From assembly GCA_964577195.1 (NCBI GenBank), contig CAZNYF010000078.1:1-14044 (forward strand): a DNA stretch of 14,044 bases. The letters run 5' to 3'. The notes beneath the pieces were generated by a model. The model was not told where the DNA came from. It was given only the letters and a program-made list of their open reading frames with translations, and did not search any database. Within the stretch, counting starts at the first letter, position 1. Each line of letters starts with the position of its first letter. The position numbers were made by a program, and so were the translations under genes. This DNA comes from HyVt-560 sp964577195 (GTDB taxonomy: Bacteria; Pseudomonadota; Gammaproteobacteria; UWMA-0217). This document shows positions 6,671 to 13,640 of the stretch, one piece after another.

Positions 6671-7612
6671 CTAGTGCTTTGATTCAAGCGCACTATCGTA
6701 AGTATAAACACCTGCGTCCAGCATTTTGAGCGTATACCTATCTGTATTTTTCTTTCTGGTAGATTTGGCGGCTTGCTGACTAATCGGTGTGCGCTGGTGG
6801 TTTTTTAAATACTTTTGAAATACTGCATGATGAATATCAGCAGCATCTTTTAGCGCCCAACTTTTCTCATCCAGGCCAACTGCGATAATTTGAATCAGAG
6901 CAGATTCAATCGCATCGATCACACACATCTGCACAGGTTCGTTGTATGAATAACCCGCTTCAAGCTCCAGTAATTCTTTAAAACGGACAAAGCTAAACAC
7001 CTGGCTATTTACTTTTCTGGAAAAAATGGACTTAGTGGTGCTAGCACTGTGCATGATTTTTCCAGACTGGATATCTATCAGGCGTAGATTGACCGTAACC
7101 TGGTCCTCACGATACTGAGTTGAGGCACCTATCCCCAAGTATTGAGCACCTGACCCACCGGTTCGGGTATTACTGTCATACGCGACGATACCACCCTCGA
7201 TAATCAAGGGAGCGGACAGTAGCGATGAAGTGGACTTTCCCCCCAACTGCTGGGTACGAATTTTTCTCTCCGTCAGAACATTATTCAAGCCTTGGCGTTC
7301 AAGCGGAATAAACCATCCCGAATCTATCAACGCCTTAACCAGAAAGGCGCTTGCGCCCTGAGTGACAACCGTAGAAAAGCTGTTGGAAGGAGAAGGCTTA
7401 AACTGCCCTGTCATATCTCGAAAACTATACACACCAACCAGTATTTTACCTGCAGGCTCTGGCAACTTTAGTAGCGCCTCACCTGATTGAGTCATTGGCG
7501 TAATTTCAGCCGGGGTGATCACTCTTGCGGGTTCTGGAGGCGGTTTGATAGCCGCACAACCTGAAGCCATTGAAAGCATCGTGAATGTTGTAATTATTTT
7601 TAGTTTATTCAT
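6671..7612 (-). CDS. csgG: Curli secretion channel lipoprotein CsgG
   Basis: The outer-membrane pore through which curli subunits leave the periplasm; in E. coli it is a nonameric beta-barrel lipoprotein. The 313-aa product has a lipoprotein signal with the box MASGC (lipidated Cys19). The highly conserved segment VGVYSFRDMTGQFKPSPSNS (about residues 59-78) follows, then GASAFLVKALIDSGWFIPLERQGLNNVLTERKIR, a hallmark of CsgG. Mid-protein strands (ITVNLRLID-type VTVNLRLIDIQSGKIMHS, then STTKSIFSRKVNSQVFSFVRF) fit the transmembrane hairpins. It is longer than E. coli CsgG (277 aa), mostly by a polar C-terminal tail from ~275. The constriction-loop residues differ from E. coli (see findings). 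It follows csgF by 32 bp in a csgE-F-G order. Confidence 0.97.
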   Translation of the reverse strand: MNKLKIITTFTMLSMASGCAAIKPPPEPARVITPAEITPMTQSGEALLKLPEPAGKILVGVYSFRDMTGQFKPSPSNSFSTVVTQGASAFLVKALIDSGWFIPLERQGLNNVLTERKIRTQQLGGKSTSSLLSAPLIIEGGIVAYDSNTRTGGSGAQYLGIGASTQYREDQVTVNLRLIDIQSGKIMHSASTTKSIFSRKVNSQVFSFVRFKELLELEAGYSYNEPVQMCVIDAIESALIQIIAVGLDEKSWALKDAADIHHAVFQKYLKNHQRTPISQQAAKSTRKKNTDRYTLKMLDAGVYTYDSALESKH

Positions 7613-7644
7613 TGCTGTTACTTTTGATAGTTAGTCCAGACGAA

Positions 7645-8070
7645 CTATGGAGTTTGATCGAGTTCGAAAATAGTTTCTTCACCAGTGAGTTTTTCCAGGG
7701 TGGTAATCCGCAACGAATCGCCCCCTAAATCCTCTACTGTAATCACAAAATCTTCGGTAGTGACTGTACCAGGCACTAATTCCCCGCCACTACCCACTAT
7801 CGGTCTAGCAACGGCACTGGCGACCTGGCTAAGTACTAACCGCTGGATTCGATCATTAAATTCCTCCAATTCTGTTTTTGATAATCTGGAAGAGCCATTC
7901 GGATCACTATTGTCATTTTGACCATTAGCAACATTGAACAGATGATTGCTATTTAAAACATTCCCGCCAAAAGATGGGTTGATTGGCGTATAAACCAATT
8001 CACTAGCGTAAGCAGGAGATGCGAAAAATAACAATAGCATCCACGTCGCAACATATAATTTACCCAACAT
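7645..8070 (-). CDS. csgF: Curli assembly factor CsgF
   Basis: The curli coupling factor that binds the CsgG pore and helps hold the growing fibre at the cell surface. It is 141 aa, with a signal peptide of about 22 residues ending ASPAYA. The mature N-terminus ELVYTPINPSFGGNVLN is the invariant CsgF signature that inserts into the CsgG barrel. The middle is polar (NGQNDNSDPNGSS), followed by a helix (LEEFNDRIQRLVLSQVASAV) and C-terminal strands (EDFVITVEDLGGDSLRITTL). Length is as usual (about 138). GGGGA lies about 8 bases before the ATG. It sits 46 bp after csgE and 32 bp before csgG, consistent with one operon. Confidence 0.97.
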   Translation of the reverse strand: MLGKLYVATWMLLLFFASPAYASELVYTPINPSFGGNVLNSNHLFNVANGQNDNSDPNGSSRLSKTELEEFNDRIQRLVLSQVASAVARPIVGSGGELVPGTVTTEDFVITVEDLGGDSLRITTLEKLTGEETIFELDQTP

Positions 8071-8116
8071 AGGTTTATCCCCGTTTATTTTTAACTGCCA
8101 AGAGCCTCAATTTAAT

Positions 8117-8533
8117 CTATTTAAATGTTGGCGGCAGTCTGGAGCTACCAATGAGTTTTCTCATTACGGCAGCACGTTTATTCTTATCTATTTTTTTTAT
8201 TTTTGAATAAATCTCACCAACCACAGATCTTACTGTCGGTTCAGGGAGAGCTCGGCGTGAGCGTTTCAGTTTTTTTATGATCACACCGTCATATTCGAAC
8301 AACACATCTCTGGAAGCGGTAGTAGAAAAAACCTCTGAAATTACAAGATTTGCATTTATTGGCTGGTTATCGAGATACCACAAAACTGTTAACTGCTGCT
8401 CAATTCTTTTCGCATCAACAGAATTGGCCTGATTAACGATCACACCATGTAGCTGCCCAGCCCGGGCGTCAGTAACGACTGTCGCAATCAGCAAGACCGG
8501 CATCAACCAACCAAATAACCTAAATAAATGCAC
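8117..8533 (-). CDS. csgE: Curli secretion specificity factor CsgE
   Basis: The periplasmic adaptor that caps CsgG and directs curlin to the pore. It is 138 aa from a GTG start, with a signal peptide (LFGWLMPVLLIATVVTDARA) and a mature domain starting GQLHGVIVNQ. The pattern follows CsgE: an early 'G-iv-' strand, LTVLWYL in place of the usual f..W, NLVISEVFSTTASRDVLFEYDG corresponding to the 'nl.i.E.ps.r.gs.i.v....' stretch, and a C-terminal helix with a basic tail. Similarity is weaker than for CsgF and CsgG, and position between a CsgD-like regulator and csgF is part of the argument. The GTG overlaps the regulator's last codons by 14 bp, suggesting translational coupling. An ATG at 8503 (residue 11) is an alternative start that keeps most of the signal peptide. 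Confidence 0.88.
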   Translation of the reverse strand: MHLFRLFGWLMPVLLIATVVTDARAGQLHGVIVNQANSVDAKRIEQQLTVLWYLDNQPINANLVISEVFSTTASRDVLFEYDGVIIKKLKRSRRALPEPTVRSVVGEIYSKIKKIDKNKRAAVMRKLIGSSRLPPTFK

Positions 8534-9146
8534 TTTGCGCGATCTTGGTCGCTTCAGACCGGTTATTAATATTCAGCTTTTTATAAATATTATACACATG
8601 GGTTTTTACAGTATGAAAACTTAGATTCATCTCTTCTGCAATATCATTATTGGTTTTTCCCAGCGACAATGTTTTTAGAATCTCGCGCTCTTTCTTACTC
8701 AGAGAGCTTAGCTCGATTGCGGTATGCCCCGAATCAAGCTTCACCCGATCCATTAATATATTTGTAATTTCCCGTGGAAAAAATAATTCTCCCTGATTTA
8801 AAGCGAGCATTCCTTTTTTTATAATATCGGAGCTTTCATCATGCAGAAACATTCCATTAACGCCCTGAATACATAAAAATTTGGCTAGCAAAGAAATATC
8901 TTCAACGTTGTAAATTGCAATAATCGTTTCCGGGTGCGCGGATGAAAGATTCGAGATTTCACAAATATCCGCAATCGCCATATCAATCATCACCAAGCGC
9001 GTCGGCGAGACCAAGCGGTACTGTTGAATCGCAGTAATTAATTCAACCTCATATAAGCTTTCCAAATTCTTGCGAAATCTCTCGCCATTCATCCATTCGG
9101 AAGAAATTACAGTCAGTTCTATTTTCTTGTAGTTCGGATCACCCAT
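8520..9146 (-). CDS. LuxR-family regulator, CsgD-like
   Basis: A transcription factor likely to activate the downstream curli genes, as CsgD does in enterics. It is 208 aa from the ATG at 9146 (CsgD is 216). Residues 1-~125 form a receiver-like fold with degenerate motifs: one Asp ends the third strand (LVMIDM), but the conserved Lys near the last strand is replaced by His (GMFLHD), so ordinary phospho-signalling is doubtful. Residues ~147-205 are a complete LuxR helix-turn-helix: LSKKEREILKTLSLGKTNND, IAEEMNLSFHTVKTHVYNIY and KKLNINNRSEA. AGGTGAG four bases before the ATG favours this start over a GTG at 9155. The gene overlaps csgE and is first in the curli unit. The symbol csgD is withheld because many LuxR regulators share this layout. 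Confidence 0.9.
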   Translation of the reverse strand: MGDPNYKKIELTVISSEWMNGERFRKNLESLYEVELITAIQQYRLVSPTRLVMIDMAIADICEISNLSSAHPETIIAIYNVEDISLLAKFLCIQGVNGMFLHDESSDIIKKGMLALNQGELFFPREITNILMDRVKLDSGHTAIELSSLSKKEREILKTLSLGKTNNDIAEEMNLSFHTVKTHVYNIYKKLNINNRSEATKIAQSAFI

Positions 9147-9323
9147 ATTACTCACCTGCCCTTTTTATTTTTATTGCTTGTTTTTGATTTTCTTATTTTT
9201 AATTTTATGTCGCCTGTGGATTATTTGTGGTTTCCACTAATTAGCCATGCTGTTGATGGCCAGGCTATACGGTAGGACTTAAAGTAGTTGGGATGGTTCA
9301 ACAAAAAACTGGTAGTCATCGGT

Positions 9324-9341
9324 GGAGTATAAAATTACTCC
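9324..9341. promoter_or_regulatory. Inverted repeat upstream of the CsgD-like gene
   Basis: GGAGTA and TACTCC are separated by six bases, forming an 18-bp dyad about 180 bp upstream of the regulator's start codon. On the minus strand a TTGAAA and a TATACT flank and overlap it with 15-base spacing, a sub-optimal promoter pair. It could be an operator or chance; no factor can be named. Confidence 0.25.
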
Positions 9342-9376
9342 CTGTATTTCAATCTTCTTGGTTACTTTACCAAGCC

Positions 9377-9532
9377 TTATACCCAGCGCAGGAATCCGGC
9401 TACAAGCAGGAGCAAAAGCCCACCGGAAACCATGAGTAGAATATTGGAAAGCTTGCGCTTCATCGGACGAATTGCGTACGCGTACCAAGCGAGAATCAGC
9501 GATACCGCAAAAAAAATAAATAAAACTCTCAT
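9377..9532 (-). CDS. Small two-helix membrane protein (51 aa)
   Basis: A short, well-formed gene: ATG at 9532, TAA at 9377-9379, with GGAG nine bases before the start. The product MRVLFIFFAVSLILAWYAYA has a first transmembrane helix (residues ~3-20), a short basic loop IRPMKRKLSN (about 21-30), and a second helix (ILLMVSGGLLLLLVAGFL, ~31-48) ending RWV. Positive charges in the loop place it on the cytoplasmic side with both ends outside. It lies about 230 bp upstream of the CsgD-like gene on the same strand, after a 359-bp gap following htpX. The family is not recognised. Coding character is supported by the ribosome site and the clean hydrophobic-basic-hydrophobic pattern. Confidence 0.7.
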   Translation of the reverse strand: MRVLFIFFAVSLILAWYAYAIRPMKRKLSNILLMVSGGLLLLLVAGFLRWV

Positions 9533-9568
9533 ATGCTAGTGCTCCAAAAACATTGTGTTGATGGGTGA

Positions 9569-9595
9569 GTGAGTCATCAAGCGGTTAGATGTGGT
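9569..9595 (+). repeat. 27-bp direct repeat, copy 1
   Basis: This copy (containing AAGCGGTTAGATGTGGT) matches bases 10833-10859 at 25 of 27 positions in the same orientation. The two copies bracket htpX, one on each side. Confidence 0.75.
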
Positions 9596-9705
9596 TTTAT
9601 TTTTATGAGTCATATAGATACATAGATGTGTTGTAGTAAAGGAATGCAGAGCAATTCCCGAGTAGTTCTCTGGCGATTAAGAATTAAGCCGCAGATGACT
9701 AATTG

Positions 9706-9804
9706 TGCTCCTGCATTCTTAGCATACACTCCGTCCATGGAAATAACTGCTTGAAGGCTCACGCTCCGATGCTCCTGCATTCACGACATAAGCGCATCCA
9801 TGCG
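9706..9804 (+). repeat. Two imperfect repeats with TGCTCCTGCATTC
   Basis: TGCTCCTGCATTC occurs at 9706-9718 and 9770-9782, each followed within about 20 bases by a CATA and a TCCATG. The second copy includes the palindrome GCGCATCCATGCGC (9791-9804). The pattern suggests a dispersed intergenic repeat family. Confidence 0.55.
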
Positions 9805-9891
9805 CAAAACTCGAAGGGCGCTGACCCATCAAGGCAATATTGTTGGAGTACTAGCCATTACAGATTCACCCAGAATGGTTAAAGCCTCCGA

Positions 9892-10761
9892 CTATCTGCC
9901 TGCGTTCTGAAGCGCTGCGATACGCTCTTCTAATGGAGGATGTGTCGTAAAAAGCTTTTTGATACTACCACCACCATTAATACCAAAAGCAGCCATTTCA
10001 GCGGGCATTTCTGCTGGCTCATGAGCTGATTTTAGACGCTGTAATGCAGCAATCATTTTTTCTCTACCCGCCAAGCTGGAACCACCAGCGTCAGCACGAT
10101 ACTCACGCCAGCGAGAAAACCACATCACGATAATACTGGCAAGGAATGACAATACGACTTGCGCAACCATTTGGGAAATAAAGTAGCCCATGCCATGACC
10201 GCTTTCGTTTTTAAAGATCACCCGATCAACAAAGCGTCCAATAACCATGGAGAAAAAGAACACAAAGGTATTCACGACACCCTGAATTAGCGTCATTGTT
10301 ACCATATCACCATTCGCGATATGGCTGACTTCGTGAGCCAGCACCGCTTCGACTTCATCTTGCTCCATACTTTTCATTAAGCCGGTACTGACCGCCACCA
10401 GGGCAGCATTTTTATTCCAGCCGGTGGCGAAAGCATTCATGTCCGGGGAATCAAATATACCCACTTCAGGCATGCCGATTTTTGCGCGGCGCGCCTGATC
10501 CTTAACGGTCTCTACTAGCCAACGCTCAGTATCATCAGAGGGATGCTCGATGATTTGCACGCCCATTGAGCGTTTTGCCATGGTTTTAGACATGAACAGT
10601 GAAATCAAGGATCCAGCAAAACCAAAGATTGCGGCCATCAGTAGCATCCGCCCGTTTCCGCCGAGCTGAATACCAAAAACCGAGCTAAGGATGTACATCA
10701 CCACGGACAAAATCACCATTACAGCCATATTTGTCGCTAGAAACAACGCTATTCTTTTCAT
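9892..10761 (-). CDS. htpX: Membrane zinc protease HtpX (M48B)
   Basis: An inner-membrane metalloprotease that degrades misfolded membrane proteins, acting alongside FtsH in E. coli. It is 289 aa, close to E. coli HtpX (293). Two N-terminal transmembrane helices (~5-28 and ~38-58) are followed by the protease domain with FDSPDMNAFATG, the zinc site HEVSH (H143, E144, H147) and the third ligand Glu220 in WREYRADAG. Two more hydrophobic segments (~155-178 and ~195-215) lie between. The C-terminus has the family's FTTHPPLEERIAAL. GAGGGA lies close before the ATG. It stands alone in orientation with gaps on both sides, so it is likely monocistronic. No clear heat-shock promoter was identified. 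Confidence 0.98.
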   Translation of the reverse strand: MKRIALFLATNMAVMVILSVVMYILSSVFGIQLGGNGRMLLMAAIFGFAGSLISLFMSKTMAKRSMGVQIIEHPSDDTERWLVETVKDQARRAKIGMPEVGIFDSPDMNAFATGWNKNAALVAVSTGLMKSMEQDEVEAVLAHEVSHIANGDMVTMTLIQGVVNTFVFFFSMVIGRFVDRVIFKNESGHGMGYFISQMVAQVVLSFLASIIVMWFSRWREYRADAGGSSLAGREKMIAALQRLKSAHEPAEMPAEMAAFGINGGGSIKKLFTTHPPLEERIAALQNAGR

Positions 10762-10832
10762 GAATCCCTCAGAATTATTTAAACAAAGTTAGGTTTAGCC
10801 TAGCACACTGTCCATATTTAACTGGCGTATAA

Positions 10833-10859
10833 GTGAGTCTCCAAGCGGTTAGATGTGGT
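10833..10859 (+). repeat. 27-bp direct repeat, copy 2
   Basis: The partner of 9569-9595 (25 of 27 identical, same orientation). It lies 72 bp upstream of the htpX start codon. Confidence 0.75.
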
Positions 10860-10954
10860 CAGTGCACTAGCTTCAATATTAGGGCGAATTGCAGTGAAAT
10901 CAAGAGGAAACTTCAGTTTTTTACTCTGAGCGCTGTGTCTCTATGTGAATTCTG

Positions 10955-10987
10955 GTGGTACCACTCCAATCAATCAGGTTGATTGGA
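10955..10987. other. Paired palindromes after the deacetylase gene
   Basis: A perfect 10-bp palindrome GTGGTACCAC (10955-10964) is directly followed by a 9-bp stem TCCAATCAA/TTGATTGGA (10965-10973 and 10979-10987) with a TCAGG loop. They begin 15 bp past the minus-strand deacetylase stop, so they may end that transcript or stabilise its 3' end. There is no T-run, so a classical intrinsic terminator is not claimed. Confidence 0.45.
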
Positions 10988-11002
10988 ACTGTGATTTTTC
11001 GC

Positions 11003-12052
11003 TCAAACACCTGCACGCGGCATTAGAAAACCAGGGAGTGGTTTAAACGTGTCCAGCTTTTTCACGATCTGCTCAAAATTTCTTCGCAGGCGGAGATCTT
11101 TACGTAGTACGGGGGCAAAACCCTTCTCAACGCCTTGCTCCGGCTGTTGGTGCTCAATGTGATGCGCCAGCTCTGGCATGGTTGCGACCTGAAATCGCTC
11201 GGGTTCTGAAGCTAGAAAGCGGCAAACAGATGAAAACCTGGCAGCATTGATGCTGTTGATACGACCACGAGGCGGCATGACTTGTTGAAGATAAAATTGC
11301 TCAAACGAATGCGTCACAATCACGGCATCACTGACGCCGGAACGTTGCGCCTGATCCAGATACGCTATGATTTCAGCCGCTGATAGTGCCGTAATCTGCA
11401 AATGACGATAGCCCTTGCCATTACGAATATTGCTAATGGGTAGCTCCCAGGTGCCTGATTCAGACTGATATAACGAGCTGGCAGGCTGTGGATCCGACAG
11501 CTGGCATTCGTTGTTAGCGCGGTAGCAGGGGTTATAGTTACTGCTAATTTTTAAACCAACCTCGGCCATTGCCGCATGTGTCGCATCATTGGCAGCGAAG
11601 TGTCCGGCTCGAAAGGCAACAATCTCACCTCTTGGGACACTCGCTTGTGTGAGTAAATCAATCCCCTCTGCAAGCAAATCTTTCTGTTCATTTTGAGAGT
11701 ATTCGTGCATCCGGTCTGGCGCAGGCTCCAGCCCTCTGGATTTCCAGTTTGCCACGCGTTGACGCGGGTGGGCGTGCAATTGAACATCGTGTCCGCGCGC
11801 AAGAATATTGCCGCACACTTCCTGCAAACCGTAACGACCAAAGCTATGGGAACCAAAAGGATCAACAAAGAAGCATCCCTTCAAACCGCTGGCTTCCAGA
11901 TTATTCATAATAAGCGGGATTCCCAGCTCATTGGGAGAATTTTCAAATCGACCCCAAACACGAGCATCGTATCCCGCAGCAGGGATCAGATCACCATGCT
12001 TGTCGAGCCGCTCTTCTCGGCATTCAGTATCAATAGTAATGTAAACACGCAT
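11003..12052 (-). CDS. Polysaccharide deacetylase-like protein
   Basis: A NodB-fold (carbohydrate esterase 4-like) protein, 349 aa with no signal peptide, so probably cytoplasmic. Visible motifs are YITIDTE (Asp8, first motif), GHDVQLHAHP (~87-96, the His motif) and VAFRAGHFAAND (~145-156, third motif). Later TWELPIS and VIVTHSFEQF fit the end of the barrel. The motifs deviate from canonical chitin deacetylases (TFDDG, HxxxH, RPPxG), as in WalW-like proteins of polysaccharide clusters, so the exact substrate is unknown. It starts 3 bp after the glycosyltransferase stop, indicating co-translation and a shared role in surface polysaccharide synthesis. It is not the usual XrtA-system deacetylase of ~280 aa. 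Confidence 0.8.
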   Translation of the reverse strand: MRVYITIDTECREERLDKHGDLIPAAGYDARVWGRFENSPNELGIPLIMNNLEASGLKGCFFVDPFGSHSFGRYGLQEVCGNILARGHDVQLHAHPRQRVANWKSRGLEPAPDRMHEYSQNEQKDLLAEGIDLLTQASVPRGEIVAFRAGHFAANDATHAAMAEVGLKISSNYNPCYRANNECQLSDPQPASSLYQSESGTWELPISNIRNGKGYRHLQITALSAAEIIAYLDQAQRSGVSDAVIVTHSFEQFYLQQVMPPRGRINSINAARFSSVCRFLASEPERFQVATMPELAHHIEHQQPEQGVEKGFAPVLRKDLRLRRNFEQIVKKLDTFKPLPGFLMPRAGV

Positions 12053-12055
12053 CGC

Positions 12056-13306
12056 TCAGGACTCACTGACTTGTGTATCCGACATCGCGCCGAAAGAAGA
12101 AGATTTATTAATGACTGAGTGATAAACCTTGCGATAGCGGCGCATTCCCACGCCCCAATTACGCTCTTCCTCGACATACTGGCGTGCATTGAGGCGAACC
12201 TGCTCCCACTCTGAACGCGATTCCATCACTTTTTCGATACAGAGCGCCAGATGACGGGGATCATCCGCCTTAAAAAGCCAGCCGGTTTTACCGTCTTCAA
12301 TTAGCTCTCGATGACCGCCAATATCAGATGCGACCACCAAACGCCCTTGCGCCATCGCTTCCAAAGGTTTTAAGGGCGTTACCAACTCTGTCAAACGCAT
12401 CGACAAGCGGGGATATACAAACAAATCCACCAGGCTATAGTAACGATCGACTTCGCTGTAAGGCACCCGCCCGGTCATAATCACATGCGCGCCAAGATTG
12501 GCTTTATCAATTTGCCGACGCAGGTTTTCATCTTGCTCACCACCGCCAACCAGCAAAACTTTAACCTCGGGATGATTCCTCAGAATCGTCGGCAGCGCCT
12601 TAAGTAACAATGCCAACCCCTCGAAAGAAAAGAATGAGCCGATAAAGCCGAGCACCTTGGCATGCCCAAGCCCCAGCTCCTCAATCAGCCGCGCATCTTT
12701 CACAGGATTGACTTTGAATTTATCCAGATCAATAGCATTTGGAATAATCGTGACCTTATCTGCGGCAATTCCGCGTGAAACAATATCTGTCTTCAGACCT
12801 TGGCAGATGGTGGTAATCGCATCTGCCTTACGAAACACATGCGTTTCCAATGCATGGCTGAGCTTATAACGAAGCCCTCCCTCTTTACTGGTACCCTGAT
12901 CCACCGAAGCATCTTCCCAGAACGCGCGGCATTCATAGACAACCGGCAAGCCAAACTGCTTGCCCACTCGCAGCGCAGCCATCCCGGTTAATGCGGGCGA
13001 ATGCGCGTGTAAAACATCGGGTTTTTCTTTTTTCACCACCTCAACCAATCGCTTTGCCAAGCCATTAATGATCGCTACTTGGTTGGCTATTGGCGCACGC
13101 GATATCAATCCACTAGTAACTCTGGTTCGATAAAACGGTAGTCCGTCTACCACCTGTTCCATATCCCCCGTCCATTCGTGTTTTGCGCTGGTCAAGTGCG
13201 AGGTTTTCCAGCCCTGTTGGCGCTGGTGCTCCAGAATGGATTGGGTTCGAAACGAATACCCGCACTGCATTGGGATAGAAATATTTAAAACATGAAGAAT
13301 ACGCAT
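12056..13306 (-). CDS. GT4 glycosyltransferase, exosortase-A-associated type
   Basis: A cytoplasmic retaining glycosyltransferase that would add a sugar from a nucleotide donor to a lipid-linked polysaccharide precursor. The ATG at 13306 gives 416 aa starting MRILHVLNISIPMQCGYSFR, the usual opening of the exosortase-A/PEP-CTERM-associated family (TIGR04063, from memory); AGG lies five bases upstream. The frame reaches 13399, but the extra 31 residues do not fit. Other features are HAHSPALTGMAALR (~100-113), ECRAFWEDASVDQGTSKEGG, ADAITTICQGL, the second Rossmann domain GFIGSFFSFEGL...VLLVGGG, and the donor-site TELVTPLKPLEAMAQG (306-321) followed by VVASDIGGHRELI. It is first in a two-gene unit with the deacetylase. 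No exosortase is in the window. Confidence 0.92.
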   Translation of the reverse strand: MRILHVLNISIPMQCGYSFRTQSILEHQRQQGWKTSHLTSAKHEWTGDMEQVVDGLPFYRTRVTSGLISRAPIANQVAIINGLAKRLVEVVKKEKPDVLHAHSPALTGMAALRVGKQFGLPVVYECRAFWEDASVDQGTSKEGGLRYKLSHALETHVFRKADAITTICQGLKTDIVSRGIAADKVTIIPNAIDLDKFKVNPVKDARLIEELGLGHAKVLGFIGSFFSFEGLALLLKALPTILRNHPEVKVLLVGGGEQDENLRRQIDKANLGAHVIMTGRVPYSEVDRYYSLVDLFVYPRLSMRLTELVTPLKPLEAMAQGRLVVASDIGGHRELIEDGKTGWLFKADDPRHLALCIEKVMESRSEWEQVRLNARQYVEEERNWGVGMRRYRKVYHSVINKSSSFGAMSDTQVSES

Positions 13307-13640
13307 GACCTGACCTAATTTTTCGAATAAAACTACTGCAACGAAATAGAGCAAAAAAACTGCATTTAGTTCACCTGTTATTTGGTGCATTGAATACAAT
13401 CTGAAAAGAAATTCAGAGAAAGGCTCAAAATAAGAATGAACTAAAACTGTTGATTTTTAGACTAATGAGACGTAGACATAGACAATCTCAAGCAGAGACA
13501 CTACTCTTGTTAAGAATAGAAGCAGCAGATCGAAACAAAGGGAGAAATCTCCGGTTTCGATGAGCCAAGCACAATTCAGAAGTCTTGATTTAGATTTATT
13601 TCTAGTCAAGCCATTCTGATCGTAAAACTCAGGAGCAATC
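13307..13640. other. Divergent intergenic region, GT4 / DUF805
   Basis: 334 bp between divergently transcribed genes, AT-rich and without a supported gene. It must hold both promoters, but none stands out. The clearest structure is the hairpin at 13529-13561. Confidence 0.45.
13529..13561. other. Strong two-part hairpin in the divergent region
   Basis: ATCGAAAC (13529-13536) pairs perfectly with GTTTCGAT (13554-13561), and inside GGAG (13541-13544) pairs with CTCC (13549-13552) around an AAAT loop. It lies 80 bp upstream of the DUF805 start and has no T-run on either side. It may be a leader structure, an operator or a dispersed repeat. Confidence 0.45.

Larger units (their letters stand above)
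9533..9891. other. Repeat-rich gap downstream of htpX
   Basis: 359 bp with no credible gene. It holds one copy of a 27-bp repeat (9569-9595), two copies of TGCTCCTGCATTC 64 bp apart (9706-9718 and 9770-9782), each followed by a CCATG-containing stretch, and a GCGCAT/ATGCGC hairpin (9791-9804). No terminator with a T-run was found for htpX. Confidence 0.5.

Noticed and set aside
9279..9488. 69-codon minus-strand ORF ending VEPSQLL
   Set aside because: Its first half is a shadow of the 51-aa membrane gene in another frame. The protein-like tail (KKIEIQGVILYSTDD) has no start codon of its own.
9791..9804. GCGCAT/ATGCGC hairpin as an htpX terminator
   Set aside because: There is no T-run on the minus strand after it, and the loop is only two bases.
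13307..13399. 31-residue extension of the glycosyltransferase
   Set aside because: The family begins MRILHVL at 13306, with an AGG ribosome site just before it.
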